Shown here piece by piece: positions 55,286 through 63,913 of a DNA stretch of 64,000 bases; positions within the stretch are counted from its first letter, which is position 1, and each line of letters opens with the position of its first letter. A program made the translations under genes and the position numbers. Location: assembly GCF_007197735.1 (NCBI RefSeq), contig NZ_CP041637.1, forward strand, positions 1,550,001 to 1,614,000, given 5' to 3'. The stretch comes from Formosa sediminum (GTDB lineage: Bacteria; Bacteroidota; Bacteroidia; Flavobacteriales; Flavobacteriaceae). The notes below the pieces were generated by a model that was not told where the DNA came from, did no database searches, and saw nothing but the letters and a program-made list of their open reading frames with translations.

Positions 55286-56602
55286 ATGACGATTTTAGCA
55301 GCAACAACAACAGGAACAATAATCGCGACGGTAGTAGCATTTTTAGTTATTACTTTAGTTTTAGTAAGTTTATTATTGTTCGTGAAACAAAAATTATCAC
55401 CATCGGGTCCTGTAAAGATTTTAATCAATGGTGAGCGTGAAGTAGAAGTTAGTTCTGGAGGTAGTTTATTATCTACTTTAGGATCTCAAAAAATATTCTT
55501 ACCATCGGCTTGTGGTGGTGGGGGTACATGTATTCAGTGTGAATGTCATGTATTGTCTGGAGGTGGTGAAGCATTACCTACAGAAACGCCACACTTTACT
55601 AGAAAAGAGTTAAAAGAAGGTGCACGTTTATCTTGCCAGGTAAAAGTGAAACAAGACATGGAAATTACAATTCCAGAAGAAGTTTTTGGTATTAAGAAAT
55701 GGGAAGCAACTGTAGTTTCTAACTATAATGTGGCAACATTTATTAAAGAATTTGTAGTTGAAATTCCAGAAGATATGGACTACAAAGCTGGAGGATATAT
55801 CCAAATTGAAATTCCAGAATGTGAAGTTAAGTATGCAGATATGGATGTAACTGCGCACCCTCAAGATCACCCTGGTGAACCTGATAAATTTAAAGCAGAT
55901 TGGGAAAAATTTGGTCTATGGCCTTTAGTTATGAAAAATGACGAACCTGTAGAACGTGCTTACTCTATGGCTTCTTATCCTGCAGAAGGACGTAAAATTA
56001 TGCTTAATGTGCGTGTGGCAACACCTCCTTTTGATCGTGCTAAAGGCGGATGGATGGATGTTAATCCAGGTATTGCATCTTCTTATATCTTTAATCAGAA
56101 AATTGGAGATAAGGTTACCATTTCAGGGCCTTACGGTGAATTCTTTATTAATGAATCTGATGCAGAAATGTTATATGTAGGTGGTGGTGCTGGTATGGCT
56201 CCAATGCGTTCTCACTTATATCATTTATTTAGAACTTTAAAAACAGGAAGAAAAGTGACCTATTGGTATGGTGGACGATCTAAAGCTGAATTATTCTATA
56301 TTCACTACTTTAGAGCTCTTGAGCAAGATTTCCCTAATTTTAGATTCTTTATTGCCTTATCAGATCCTACTGAAGCAGATAACTGGAAAGTTAAAACAGA
56401 TATAGATGATCCAAATGGAGATGGATTTACTGGATTTATTCACCAAGTGGTTATAGATCAATATCTATCTAAACATGAAACTCCAGAAGATTTAGAATTA
56501 TATTTCTGTGGACCTCCATTAATGAACAAAGCGGTTCAAAAAATGGGTGAAGATTTTGGTCTTGCAGACGAAAATATTAGATTTGACGACTTCGGTGGTT
56601 AA
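55286..56602 (+). CDS. nqrF: Na+-translocating NADH:quinone reductase subunit F
   Basis: 438 residues. One N-terminal membrane helix, then a ferredoxin domain with CGGGGTCIQC and a distant LSCQVKV Cys (2Fe-2S ligands), then the ferredoxin-NADP-reductase-like part with RAYSMASYPAE (FAD binding), YVGGGAGMAPMRSHLYHLF (NADH binding) and LYFCGPPLMNKAV near the end. It accepts hydride from NADH and starts the electron path. It ends the nqr operon at a strong terminator. Confidence 0.96.
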   Translation: MTILAATTTGTIIATVVAFLVITLVLVSLLLFVKQKLSPSGPVKILINGEREVEVSSGGSLLSTLGSQKIFLPSACGGGGTCIQCECHVLSGGGEALPTETPHFTRKELKEGARLSCQVKVKQDMEITIPEEVFGIKKWEATVVSNYNVATFIKEFVVEIPEDMDYKAGGYIQIEIPECEVKYADMDVTAHPQDHPGEPDKFKADWEKFGLWPLVMKNDEPVERAYSMASYPAEGRKIMLNVRVATPPFDRAKGGWMDVNPGIASSYIFNQKIGDKVTISGPYGEFFINESDAEMLYVGGGAGMAPMRSHLYHLFRTLKTGRKVTYWYGGRSKAELFYIHYFRALEQDFPNFRFFIALSDPTEADNWKVKTDIDDPNGDGFTGFIHQVVIDQYLSKHETPEDLELYFCGPPLMNKAVQKMGEDFGLADENIRFDDFGG

Positions 56603-56614
56603 TCTAAAACCTAT

Positions 56615-56647
56615 AAAAAAGCCAACTCATTTGAGTTGGCTTTTTTT
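56615..56647. terminator. Bidirectional terminator after nqrF
   Basis: GCCAACTCA pairs with TGAGTTGGC around TT, with six A before and seven T after, so it works for nqrF and for the convergent small gene. Confidence 0.88.
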
Positions 56648-56651
56648 ATGC

Positions 56652-57104
56652 TTATATATTTTGTAGTTGTTCTATATGTATGGTTTTGTAATTAAATAAA
56701 GCATTACAATCCATAACATCTGGAATATTATCTAGTTTACATAGATAACTTACTACTGCAGATAAGCCATTAAATAATGTGTCTTTATCTGTTGGGTTTT
56801 TTGGCTTTTTGTTTTTATGATGTAATGGTAAAACATACCCGCATGCTTCTAAAAAGACAACCTCAATGGCTAGTAATTCTTTTGGAGTATAACCGTTAAA
56901 TTGCCGTCCTAAACTTGAATGTACTTGTCCCAAATAATTTAATTTGGTAGATCCATGGCTGTCAGAAAGATGTTTCCAGGCATCTGTATTATCTAATATA
57001 TTTCCAACTGCACAGTGTTTACAGCATTCTGGATGCAATGTATTACTGTGAAAAGCATTATATAATTTGTGTATTGCCGAGTTAAATCGTTTTGTAGTCT
57101 TCAT
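56652..57104 (-). CDS. Conserved small Cys/His-rich protein, function unknown
   Basis: 150 residues with no signal peptide or membrane helix. The N-terminal third has a cluster HPECCKHCAVGNILDN, with further His residues nearby (SDSHGST and LPLHHKNKK), a possible metal site. The middle (FNGYTPKELLAIEVVFLEACGY) looks helical. It converges on nqrF with a shared terminator. I do not recognise a characterised family. Homologues at this position may carry a transferred NqrF label, but no ferredoxin or flavin motif is present, so such a label would be wrong. Confidence 0.65.
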   Translation of the reverse strand: MKTTKRFNSAIHKLYNAFHSNTLHPECCKHCAVGNILDNTDAWKHLSDSHGSTKLNYLGQVHSSLGRQFNGYTPKELLAIEVVFLEACGYVLPLHHKNKKPKNPTDKDTLFNGLSAVVSYLCKLDNIPDVMDCNALFNYKTIHIEQLQNI

Positions 57105-57195
57105 ATTTTTCGATTTAATTCTATTAAAATAGTAAAAATTGCCTTAAAATAACAATAACTGATTTATAATTTTAGTTCTAAACATTTTTTAACCG

Positions 57196-57204
57196 TAATT
57201 TTGC
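57196..57204 (+). promoter_or_regulatory. TAnnTTTG-like box just before the small gene at 57208
   Basis: TAATTTTGC fits TAnnTTTGY but ends only 3 bp before the ATG at 57208. If used, the transcript would begin at or after that ATG, favouring leaderless translation or the ATG at 57250. Confidence 0.28.
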
Positions 57205-57207
57205 GAT

Positions 57208-57585
57208 ATGAGTAAAGCACTTTCAACACAAGAGTTACATAATTTAGCCATGAATCATGTTGGTAAAGAATTAGAACAGCGTGGGTTTGAATTTATAAGT
57301 ATAAATAGCCAATTAAAAAGACATCCTCAATTTGTATGTATCGATAAGACTGGGCAATATTACTTTGTTATAGTAAAAGTTGTTATGTTACCCGAAAATC
57401 CTAATAATTATGATGTTGTTTGGATGGAAACCTTTAAAGCTCATGCAAGATCTAAAAATGCTAAAGTCTTGTATGCAGGCGTTGGTTTAAGTAATCCACA
57501 AGGTGAATCTCTCCCAATATATCTAAATGAAGAATATTTAATAGAATACAATGGTATTCAAGTCATAGAAACGCATTTAAATTAA
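57208..57585 (+). CDS. Conserved small protein of unknown function upstream of apbE
   Basis: 125 residues, soluble, no signal. The core reads FVCIDKTGQYYFVIVKVV, WMETFKAHARSKNAKVLYAGVGLSNPQG and YLIEYNGIQVIE, an alpha/beta pattern. I recall similar proteins in other Flavobacteriaceae near nqr and apbE, but know no function. Its stop abuts the apbE ATG without a spacer (TAA-ATG), so the two are translationally linked, suggesting a role with ApbE in Nqr flavinylation or maturation. An alternative start is Met15 (57250). Confidence 0.7.
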   Translation: MSKALSTQELHNLAMNHVGKELEQRGFEFISINSQLKRHPQFVCIDKTGQYYFVIVKVVMLPENPNNYDVVWMETFKAHARSKNAKVLYAGVGLSNPQGESLPIYLNEEYLIEYNGIQVIETHLN

Positions 57586-58569
57586 ATGAAACATTTTTTA
57601 ATTACTACTTTAGTTCTTACGTTATTTTTCTCTTGTAAGGAATCTAGTGAACATATAAAGTTATCTGGATCTGTATTTGGTACCACTTATGGCATTCAAT
57701 ATTTTTCTGAAAAAAGTGTCAACTATCAAAGTCAATTGGATAGTTTATTTGAAATTGTTAACCAATCGATGTCTACCTATATTCCTGATTCAAATATTTC
57801 ACTTTTAAATGACAATAAAACAGATAGTGTAGATAAGCATTTTGCATATGTATTTAATGCATCTAAAGCCATTTATAAACATACTAATGGCGCTTTTGAT
57901 CCCACTATAGGTGTCTTAGTAAATGCATGGAGCTTTGGTCCGGAGAAACGCATATATGGCTTAGATAGTCTTAAAATAGATAGCCTCATGCAATCTGTAG
58001 GTCTTGATAAAATTAGACTTGAAGGCTCAAAGATTATTAAAGATACCCCTAATATATATATAGATTTCAACGCTATTGCAAAAGGATATAGTGTAGATGT
58101 AGTAGGCCGTTTTTTAGAATCTAAACATATTGATAATTATTTAGTTGAAATAGGAGGGGAGATAAGAACAAAAGGCATTAATATTGAGAAAAATAAACCT
58201 TGGAAAGTTGGTGTAGAAATGCCACATTTTGATGGAACACAATCTTTGCTTCGGGCTATAGAATTAAAAGATATGTCTATGGCCACTTCTGGAACCTATA
58301 GAAAATTTAAAGTAGATTTAGAAGGGAATAGATTTTCTCATATTATAGATCCACATACAGGATATCCTAGTAAAACCAATCTATTGAGTATTTCTGTATT
58401 AACAGATGATTGTATGATTGCCGATGCTTATGCCACAGCTTTTAAAGCTATGGGAATAGATGGTATAAAATCATTTATTGAAAATAGGCCAGAACTTAAG
58501 GTCTTTTTAATCTATGAAAACGAAAAGAAAGAATTAGCTACAATGTCTTTAAATGGATTTCCTGAATGA
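57586..58569 (+). CDS. apbE: FAD:protein FMN transferase
   Basis: 327 residues. Lipoprotein signal ending LFFSC with Cys17 places it in the periplasm. ApbE motifs: GSVFGTTYGIQYF, FNASKAIYKHTNGAFDPTIG, DFNAIAKGYSVDVV, LVEIGGEIRTKG and HIIDPHTGYPS, then DDCMIADAYATAFKAMG, which form the FAD and magnesium sites. The enzyme transfers FMN from FAD to the Thr in the SGAT-like motifs of NqrB and NqrC, explaining the location after nqrABCDEF. Full-length. Confidence 0.94.
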   Translation: MKHFLITTLVLTLFFSCKESSEHIKLSGSVFGTTYGIQYFSEKSVNYQSQLDSLFEIVNQSMSTYIPDSNISLLNDNKTDSVDKHFAYVFNASKAIYKHTNGAFDPTIGVLVNAWSFGPEKRIYGLDSLKIDSLMQSVGLDKIRLEGSKIIKDTPNIYIDFNAIAKGYSVDVVGRFLESKHIDNYLVEIGGEIRTKGINIEKNKPWKVGVEMPHFDGTQSLLRAIELKDMSMATSGTYRKFKVDLEGNRFSHIIDPHTGYPSKTNLLSISVLTDDCMIADAYATAFKAMGIDGIKSFIENRPELKVFLIYENEKKELATMSLNGFPE

Positions 58570-58585
58570 AGAATAGAGTCTCTGT

Positions 58586-58957
58586 TTATAGCATTTTTAA
58601 GAGTAGTAAAAACCAACCTATAACAAGCAGCAAACCTCCTAGCGGAGTTATTGGACCGAAAAGTTTTATTTTTTTTCCTCTTGCATCAGATAAAACTAAT
58701 CCATATATACTAAATGAAAATAGTACTATTCCAATGGTGAAACACCAGTAGATGCTTGCGGGAAGCATGGTATTAAAACCTAAACCTATAGCTAATAAAG
58801 CAAGCGCGTGATACATTTGGTATTTAACTCCAATTTCAAAACTATGTAACTGTTCAGTAGTTAATTTTTTCTTTAATGCATGTGCTCCAAAAGCACCAAA
58901 TATTACAGATAACATACCAAAAAGTGCGGCAGTAGCTATTATAGTGTGTTGAGTCAT
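58586..58957 (-). CDS. DUF423 (YgdD-type) small membrane protein
   Basis: 123 residues with four predicted helices. FGMLSVIFGAFGAHALKKKL and GVKYQMYHALALLAIGL at the N-terminus, then SIYWCFTIGIVLFSFSIYGL and KLFGPITPLGGLLLVIGWF, the full DUF423 pattern. Function unknown. It is the last gene of a run with the methyltransferase and map (11 bp after the methyltransferase stop) and its tail lies 16 bp from the apbE stop. Confidence 0.88.
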   Translation of the reverse strand: MTQHTIIATAALFGMLSVIFGAFGAHALKKKLTTEQLHSFEIGVKYQMYHALALLAIGLGFNTMLPASIYWCFTIGIVLFSFSIYGLVLSDARGKKIKLFGPITPLGGLLLVIGWFLLLLKML

Positions 58958-58968
58958 TTCTTAGGGAT

Positions 58969-59739
58969 TTAAGCTGTTTTGTAAACTACCGGAATAACCT
59001 CTCCTTTAGCCAAACAGTATGTTTCTACATCGCGCTTAGAAAGTTTAGTGGTATAATCTATTTCATCTACCTTAAAGCCAATTGAACGTAATTTGTCAAA
59101 ATAATCACGGCCATAAATTCTAACATGATCATATTGTCCAAATATTTTTGCTCGTTCTGCTTTATCAGTAATAGAGTCGTCTTCAAAAGTTTCTGTACGA
59201 TTTAAATCTTGCGGAATTTGAAATATACCATAACCACCAGGTTTTAAAACGCGATATAATTCTTTCATGGCCTTAGTGTCGTCTGGTATGTGTTCTAACA
59301 CATGATTACACAAAATAACATCAAAACTATTATTTTTAAAAGGTAGATTGCAGATGTCTGCTTTAACATCGGCCAAAGGAGACAATAAGTCTGTAGTTGT
59401 ATAATCCAAATGTTTTAATGCTTTAAAACGTTTGTAAAAGGCCTGTTCAGGGGCAAAATGAAGTGCTTTTTTAGGTGCAGTAAAAAAATCTGTTTCATTT
59501 TTAAGATATAACCATAATAATCGATGGCGTTCTAACGATAATGTAGACGGTGAAAGTACATTATTACGTTGTGTACCATAACCATATGGTAAAAACATTT
59601 TAAAGCTTTTACCATCAATAGGATCCGTAAAAGTATTGCCTTTTAAAGCAGCAGCCAAAATAGGACGTGCAACATAACTTAAACGAATAAGTAATGGTCT
59701 AGGAATGGTGTTTAAAACAAATTTAAAGGCATTTTTCAT
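58969..59739 (-). CDS. Class I SAM-dependent methyltransferase
   Basis: 256 residues. The methyltransferase motifs are in the second half: YTTDLLSPLADVKADICNLPF, FDVILCNHVLEHIPDDTKAMKELYRVLKPGG and YGIFQIPQ. The first 80 residues (LIRLSYVARPILAAALKG, SFKMFLPYGYGTQRNNVLSPS) are a conserved N-terminal domain of an uncharacterised Bacteroidota group. The ATG immediately follows the map stop with no spacer. Substrate unknown. Confidence 0.85.
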   Translation of the reverse strand: MKNAFKFVLNTIPRPLLIRLSYVARPILAAALKGNTFTDPIDGKSFKMFLPYGYGTQRNNVLSPSTLSLERHRLLWLYLKNETDFFTAPKKALHFAPEQAFYKRFKALKHLDYTTTDLLSPLADVKADICNLPFKNNSFDVILCNHVLEHIPDDTKAMKELYRVLKPGGYGIFQIPQDLNRTETFEDDSITDKAERAKIFGQYDHVRIYGRDYFDKLRSIGFKVDEIDYTTKLSKRDVETYCLAKGEVIPVVYKTA

Positions 59740-60558
59740 TTAGAGTACAAGCGCTGTTTGTCTAAATTCATCTTCTTCATTAGTTTCAATACCTAATGCA
59801 TCATGTACATAAGCAAATGTTGAAAGTAATTCCGCTTTTCCATCAACAATTGCAACATCATGTTCAAAATGAGCACTTGGTTTTTTATCTAGTGTTGTAA
59901 TAGTCCAACCATCATTATGTTGTTTAATACGTTGTGTGCCTAGATTAATCATAGGTTCAATAGCAACAACCATACCTTCCACAAATTTCTTACCTCGCCC
60001 GCGTTTACCGTAATTAGGCATTTCAGGATCTTCATGCATTTTACGACCAAGACCATGACCAACAAGTTCTCTTACAACAGCATACCCATGAGCTTCACAG
60101 TAATTCTGAATGGCGTACCCAACATCTCCAACGCGTTTTCCAATTTTTAGTTCACGTAAACCTACATAAATAGATGCTCTAGTCACCTCCAATAATTTTT
60201 GAGTTTCAGGAGCAATTTCTCCTACGGCAAAAGTGTATGCATGATCGCCATAAAAGTCGTTTTTTAGAGCACCACAGTCAATAGATATTATGTCTCCCTC
60301 TTGTAACGGAGTGTTGTTAGGTATCCCATGAACAACCTGCTCGTTCGGGCTCATACATAGTGAATTAGGGAAACCATACATACCTAAAAATCCAGGATAA
60401 GCTCCATGATCTCTAATGTATGTTTCAGCTAATTTATCTAATTCTAAAGTTGTTACACCAGGTTTTACTGCTTTAGCTAATTCTCCTAATGTTTTAGAAA
60501 CGATTAATGCGCTTTCTCTCATTAATTCAATTTCTTCTCGTGTTTTTACTATAATCAT
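59740..60558 (-). CDS. map: Methionine aminopeptidase, type I
   Basis: 272 residues. SIDCGALKNDFYGDHAYTFAVG holds the two metal-binding Asp residues, VRELVGHGLGRKMHEDPEMPNYG the catalytic and metal His, and VVAIEPMINLG and FEHDVAIVDG the metal Glu residues. It removes N-terminal Met from nascent proteins. It heads an operon with a methyltransferase and DUF423 protein, preceded by a -7-like box. Confidence 0.96.
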   Translation of the reverse strand: MIIVKTREEIELMRESALIVSKTLGELAKAVKPGVTTLELDKLAETYIRDHGAYPGFLGMYGFPNSLCMSPNEQVVHGIPNNTPLQEGDIISIDCGALKNDFYGDHAYTFAVGEIAPETQKLLEVTRASIYVGLRELKIGKRVGDVGYAIQNYCEAHGYAVVRELVGHGLGRKMHEDPEMPNYGKRGRGKKFVEGMVVAIEPMINLGTQRIKQHNDGWTITTLDKKPSAHFEHDVAIVDGKAELLSTFAYVHDALGIETNEEDEFRQTALVL

Positions 60559-60574
60559 CTTAATAAAATAAAGT

Positions 60575-60583
60575 GCAAAGATA
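60575..60583 (-). promoter_or_regulatory. Putative -7 box of map
   Basis: On the minus strand TATCTTTGC fits TAnnTTTGY, 16 bp upstream of the map ATG. Confidence 0.43.
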
Positions 60584-60679
60584 CTTAAAAATACCTAGTT
60601 TATTTGTGTAATGGAATATGACTTTAAACAGTTTTTAAACCTTTAAAATTATCGTAATTTGTAAACTAAAAGAATAGCT

Positions 60680-61951
60680 ATGTATAAATGCGTAACAGCT
60701 GCAGAGGCTGTAAAGATAATAAAATCTAACGACAGAGTGTATTTACATGCTGGAGCAGCTGTACCTCAATTATTAATAAATGCTTTAACAGCAAGACATG
60801 ACGAATTACGTAATGTAGAAATTTGTCATTTACATACCGAAGGTTTTGCTCCTTATGCAAATCCAGAATTACATGAAAGTTTTCATGTAAACTCATTCTT
60901 TATTGCTAAAAATATTAGACATACAATTAAAGCTGGAAATGGATCTTATACACCAGTGTTTTTAAGTGAATTGCCATTGTTGTTTAAACGCAATATAGTA
61001 GACTTACAAGTTGCATTAATCCATGTGTCTGTTCCAGATATACATGGCTATTGTTCTTTAGGAGTGTCTGTTGAAGCTACTTTAGCGGCAATAGATAATG
61101 CAGATTATGTTATAGCCCAAGTAAACAAACAAATGCCAAGAACATTTGGAGATGGTATTATTCATGTTTCAGAAATTAATGCTTTTGTGGAATGCGATGA
61201 GCCTTTACCTACGCATGATATTCCTGAACCTACAACAATTGAGCATAAAATTGGTGCCTATGTTGCAAATTTAATTGAAGATAAAAGTACCCTACAGATG
61301 GGGATAGGTACTATACCAAATGCTGTATTATCGTTATTAGGAAATCACAAAGATTTGGGATTACATACAGAGATGTTTTCAGATGGTGTTATTGATTTAA
61401 TTTTAAAGGATGTAATCAATGGAAATTTTAAAAGTATAAATCCAGGACGCGCTTTAGCGACTTTTTTAATGGGCTCTCAGCGTCTTTATGATTATGTAAA
61501 CGATAATCCTTATATAGAATTACGTAGTTCAGATTATGTGAATGATGTTTCTGTTATTAAACAAAATCCGCGTATGGTGGCTATTAATTCTGCTATAGAA
61601 GTGGATGTAACTGGACAAGTTTGTGCAGATTCTATTGGTGCAGAAATGTATTCTGGAGTTGGGGGTCAAATGGATTTTATTCGTGGGGCTTCGTTAAGTG
61701 AAGGAGGTAAGGCGATTATTGCTTTACCATCTGTCACAAAAAGCGGAATTAGCAGAATTGTACCTTCATTAAATTCTGGAGCAGGCGTAGTTACTACACG
61801 TGCACACATACATTATGTGGTAACAGAATATGGCGTAGCTAATCTCTATGGAAAAACAATACAACAGCGTGCTAAAGCTTTAGTAAATATAGCTCATCCA
61901 GATCATAGAGAATCTATTGATCGCGAATATTTTAAACTAGTAAGAGGTTAA
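60680..61951 (+). CDS. Acetyl-CoA hydrolase / 4-hydroxybutyrate CoA-transferase family protein
   Basis: 423 residues, the size of the CoA-transferase (Cat1/AbfT) family. Two CoA-transferase domains: N-terminal DRVYLHAGAAVPQLLINAL and VALIHVSVPDIHGYCSLGVSVE; C-terminal LQMGIGTIPNAVLSLL, LHTEMFSDGVIDL with the catalytic-type Glu, and YSGVGGQMDFIRGASLSEGG. It could move CoA between acetate/propionate/hydroxybutyrate or hydrolyse acetyl-CoA; substrate is not clear. Single gene, ending at a terminator that lies inside the convergent neighbour. Confidence 0.88.
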   Translation: MYKCVTAAEAVKIIKSNDRVYLHAGAAVPQLLINALTARHDELRNVEICHLHTEGFAPYANPELHESFHVNSFFIAKNIRHTIKAGNGSYTPVFLSELPLLFKRNIVDLQVALIHVSVPDIHGYCSLGVSVEATLAAIDNADYVIAQVNKQMPRTFGDGIIHVSEINAFVECDEPLPTHDIPEPTTIEHKIGAYVANLIEDKSTLQMGIGTIPNAVLSLLGNHKDLGLHTEMFSDGVIDLILKDVINGNFKSINPGRALATFLMGSQRLYDYVNDNPYIELRSSDYVNDVSVIKQNPRMVAINSAIEVDVTGQVCADSIGAEMYSGVGGQMDFIRGASLSEGGKAIIALPSVTKSGISRIVPSLNSGAGVVTTRAHIHYVVTEYGVANLYGKTIQQRAKALVNIAHPDHRESIDREYFKLVRG

Positions 61952-62368
61952 TTATTTTTTAAAAAGAGAGGCAAAAAAACCTCTCTTTTTTTCAATACTG
62001 TTAGGATTAAAATTAGGGTCTGATAATAAATGATATATTTCACCCCATCCTAAAAATCCGCCAACATTTCTATCGTCTATAAAAATATCAGCATTTATTT
62101 TTCTACTTTTTGACGTGTCAAATTCTTCTTCAGGATAACTACTATTTATAGCATAAAATTCAATACCATTTTCTCTACAAAAAGCAACGGCTTCTTGTAA
62201 AGGTTTACCACATCTATAGGTCCATAAAATTAAACGATGTCCATCATTTTGTAGTCGTTTTAATGTTTCGAAAGCAAAGGTTTTTGCTTTGCCTATTTTA
62301 GGGTATGCATCTTCTACAATAGTACCATCAAAATCTATAGCAATAATTAATTTATCTTGAAAAATCAT
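61952..62368 (-). CDS. Small HAD-like hydrolase (BT0820-type)
   Basis: 138 residues. IAIDFDGTIVEDAYP at 9-23 is HAD motif I (Asp12 nucleophile and Asp14). HRLILWTYRCGKPLQEAVAF supplies motif II-like Thr, and ADIFIDDRNVGG is motif IV. There is no cap domain. The substrate is unknown, probably a small phosphate ester. The last 11-13 codons are made of a perfect inverted repeat acting as a terminator, and the stop adjoins the previous gene's stop directly. It is downstream of gpmI by 24 bp. Confidence 0.82.
   Translation of the reverse strand: MIFQDKLIIAIDFDGTIVEDAYPKIGKAKTFAFETLKRLQNDGHRLILWTYRCGKPLQEAVAFCRENGIEFYAINSSYPEEEFDTSKSRKINADIFIDDRNVGGFLGWGEIYHLLSDPNFNPNSIEKKRGFFASLFKK
61961..61992. 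terminator. Bidirectional terminator inside the 3' end of the HAD gene
   Basis: AAAAAGAGAGG pairs perfectly with CCTCTCTTTTT around an 8-nt loop. A T-run follows in the plus direction (for the CoA-transferase gene), and the minus direction also ends in T-rich sequence. It is wholly within the coding region of the HAD protein. Confidence 0.78.
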
Positions 62369-62392
62369 TTAGTAATTTTCTGTTTTAAAGTA

Positions 62393-63913
62393 TTAATCGA
62401 TTAAAGAATGCCTTGTCATGGCATCTGGTTGTGGAATTCCAATTAATTTTAAAATGGTTGGAGCCATATCTCCTAATACACCATCCTTTATACTTTTTAG
62501 TTCATTATCTATTAAGATTAAAGGTACAGGATTTGTTGTGTGTGCCGTGTTTGGTGAACCATCCGGATTAATCATAGTTTCGCAATTACCATGGTCTGCA
62601 ATTAATAAAGTGGTATAGCCGTTTTCTAGCGCTGTGGTTACGACTTCTTTCACACAAGTATCTACTGCTTCGCAAGCCTTAATTGCAGCTTCCATAACAC
62701 CTGTATGTCCTACCATATCTCCATTTGCAAAGTTTAAACATACAAAGTCAACTTCGCCTTTTTGTAGTTCAGGAACTAAGGCATCTTTTAATTCAAAAGC
62801 ACTCATTTCAGGTTGTAAATCGTAAGTGGCTACTTTTGGAGAATTTTTTAAAATACGAGATTCACCCTCAAAAGGTTCTTCTTGTCCGCCAGAGAAGAAA
62901 AAGGTTACGTGAGGGTATTTTTCTGTTTCGGCAATACGAATTTGTTTTTTATTGTGTTTAGCTAAGACTTCACCCAACGTATCTTTTAAATTGTCTTTAT
63001 TGAAAACAACTTTAACATTTTTAAAGTTTTCATCATAATTAGTAAGTGTAACATAATACAAGTCTAATTTATGCATGTTTTGCTCGTGATTATCACTTTG
63101 AGACAAGACTTCGGTAAGTTCTCGACCTCTATCTGTTCTAAAGTTAAAAAATATTACAACATCTCCAGCTTGTATGTTACCTACAGGGGTTCCGTTGTCG
63201 TCACAATTTATAATAGGTTTTATAAACTCGTCTGTGACGTCGTTTTCATAATTTTTGGTAATTACTTCAGAAATATTGCTTGTATGTTCACCCTCTCCGT
63301 TTACCATAGCGTCGTAGGCTAATTTTACACGTTCCCAACGCTTGTCTCTATCCATGGCATAATAACGGCCAGTGATAGATGCTATTTTAGCAGGAGAATC
63401 TTTTATATAATCCTCTAATTGGTTAATATAACCTAATCCAGATTTAGGGTCTACATCACGTCCGTCTGTAAAACCATGTACAAAAAGGTTTTGTACTTCT
63501 GCGTCTTTTGCAGCATCAAGTAATCCAAATAAATGTTTAATATGAGAGTGCACTCCACCAGTACTTAGTAAACCTAAAAAATGTACAGGTTTATTATTGT
63601 CTTTAGCATATTTAAAAGCATCTGCTAAAACAGGTTCTTTACCAAGAGTATTATCTTTTACAGCTAAGTTTATCTTTACTAGATCTTGGTATACAATACG
63701 TCCAGCTCCTAAATTCATATGTCCAACCTCACTATTACCCATTTGGCCGTCTGGTAAACCTACATTTTCTCCATCTGTCCTTAATTGAGCATTTGGGTAT
63801 TTTGTATATAATGAATCAATGAATGGCGTGTTGGCATTGTCGATAGCCGATACTTTAGGATCTGGAGATTTTCCCCAACCATCTAGTATCATTAAGATGA
63901 CTTTTTTATTCAT
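62393..63913 (-). CDS. gpmI: 2,3-bisphosphoglycerate-independent phosphoglycerate mutase
   Basis: 506 residues, full length. Alkaline-phosphatase fold: VILMILDGWGKSPDP (metal Asp), LPDGQMGNSEVGHMNLGAGR with the phosphorylated Ser in NSEVGH (about 62), ITGRYYAMDRDKRWERV, FFNFRTDRGRELTEVL, NFANGDMVGHTGVM and LLIADHGNCETM (manganese ligands). It interconverts 3- and 2-phosphoglycerate in glycolysis. It is followed by the small HAD gene. A TATCTTTAC box at 63934-63942 resembles a -7 element. Confidence 0.97.
   Translation of the reverse strand: MNKKVILMILDGWGKSPDPKVSAIDNANTPFIDSLYTKYPNAQLRTDGENVGLPDGQMGNSEVGHMNLGAGRIVYQDLVKINLAVKDNTLGKEPVLADAFKYAKDNNKPVHFLGLLSTGGVHSHIKHLFGLLDAAKDAEVQNLFVHGFTDGRDVDPKSGLGYINQLEDYIKDSPAKIASITGRYYAMDRDKRWERVKLAYDAMVNGEGEHTSNISEVITKNYENDVTDEFIKPIINCDDNGTPVGNIQAGDVVIFFNFRTDRGRELTEVLSQSDNHEQNMHKLDLYYVTLTNYDENFKNVKVVFNKDNLKDTLGEVLAKHNKKQIRIAETEKYPHVTFFFSGGQEEPFEGESRILKNSPKVATYDLQPEMSAFELKDALVPELQKGEVDFVCLNFANGDMVGHTGVMEAAIKACEAVDTCVKEVVTTALENGYTTLLIADHGNCETMINPDGSPNTAHTTNPVPLILIDNELKSIKDGVLGDMAPTILKLIGIPQPDAMTRHSLID

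Noticed and set aside
56652-57104. Calling the small protein a second NqrF
   Set aside because: No 2Fe-2S ferredoxin spacing, FAD or NADH motif; only position links it to nqr.
57208-57585. PD-(D/E)XK nuclease-like reading of the FVCIDKTGQYYFVIVKV segment
   Set aside because: The spacing only loosely resembles the nuclease core and the expected acidic residue before the Lys is replaced by Val.
58566-58751. 61-codon frame overlapping the apbE stop (ATGA)
   Set aside because: The overlap looks like coupling, but the frame is antisense to the DUF423 gene, which has the full family pattern.
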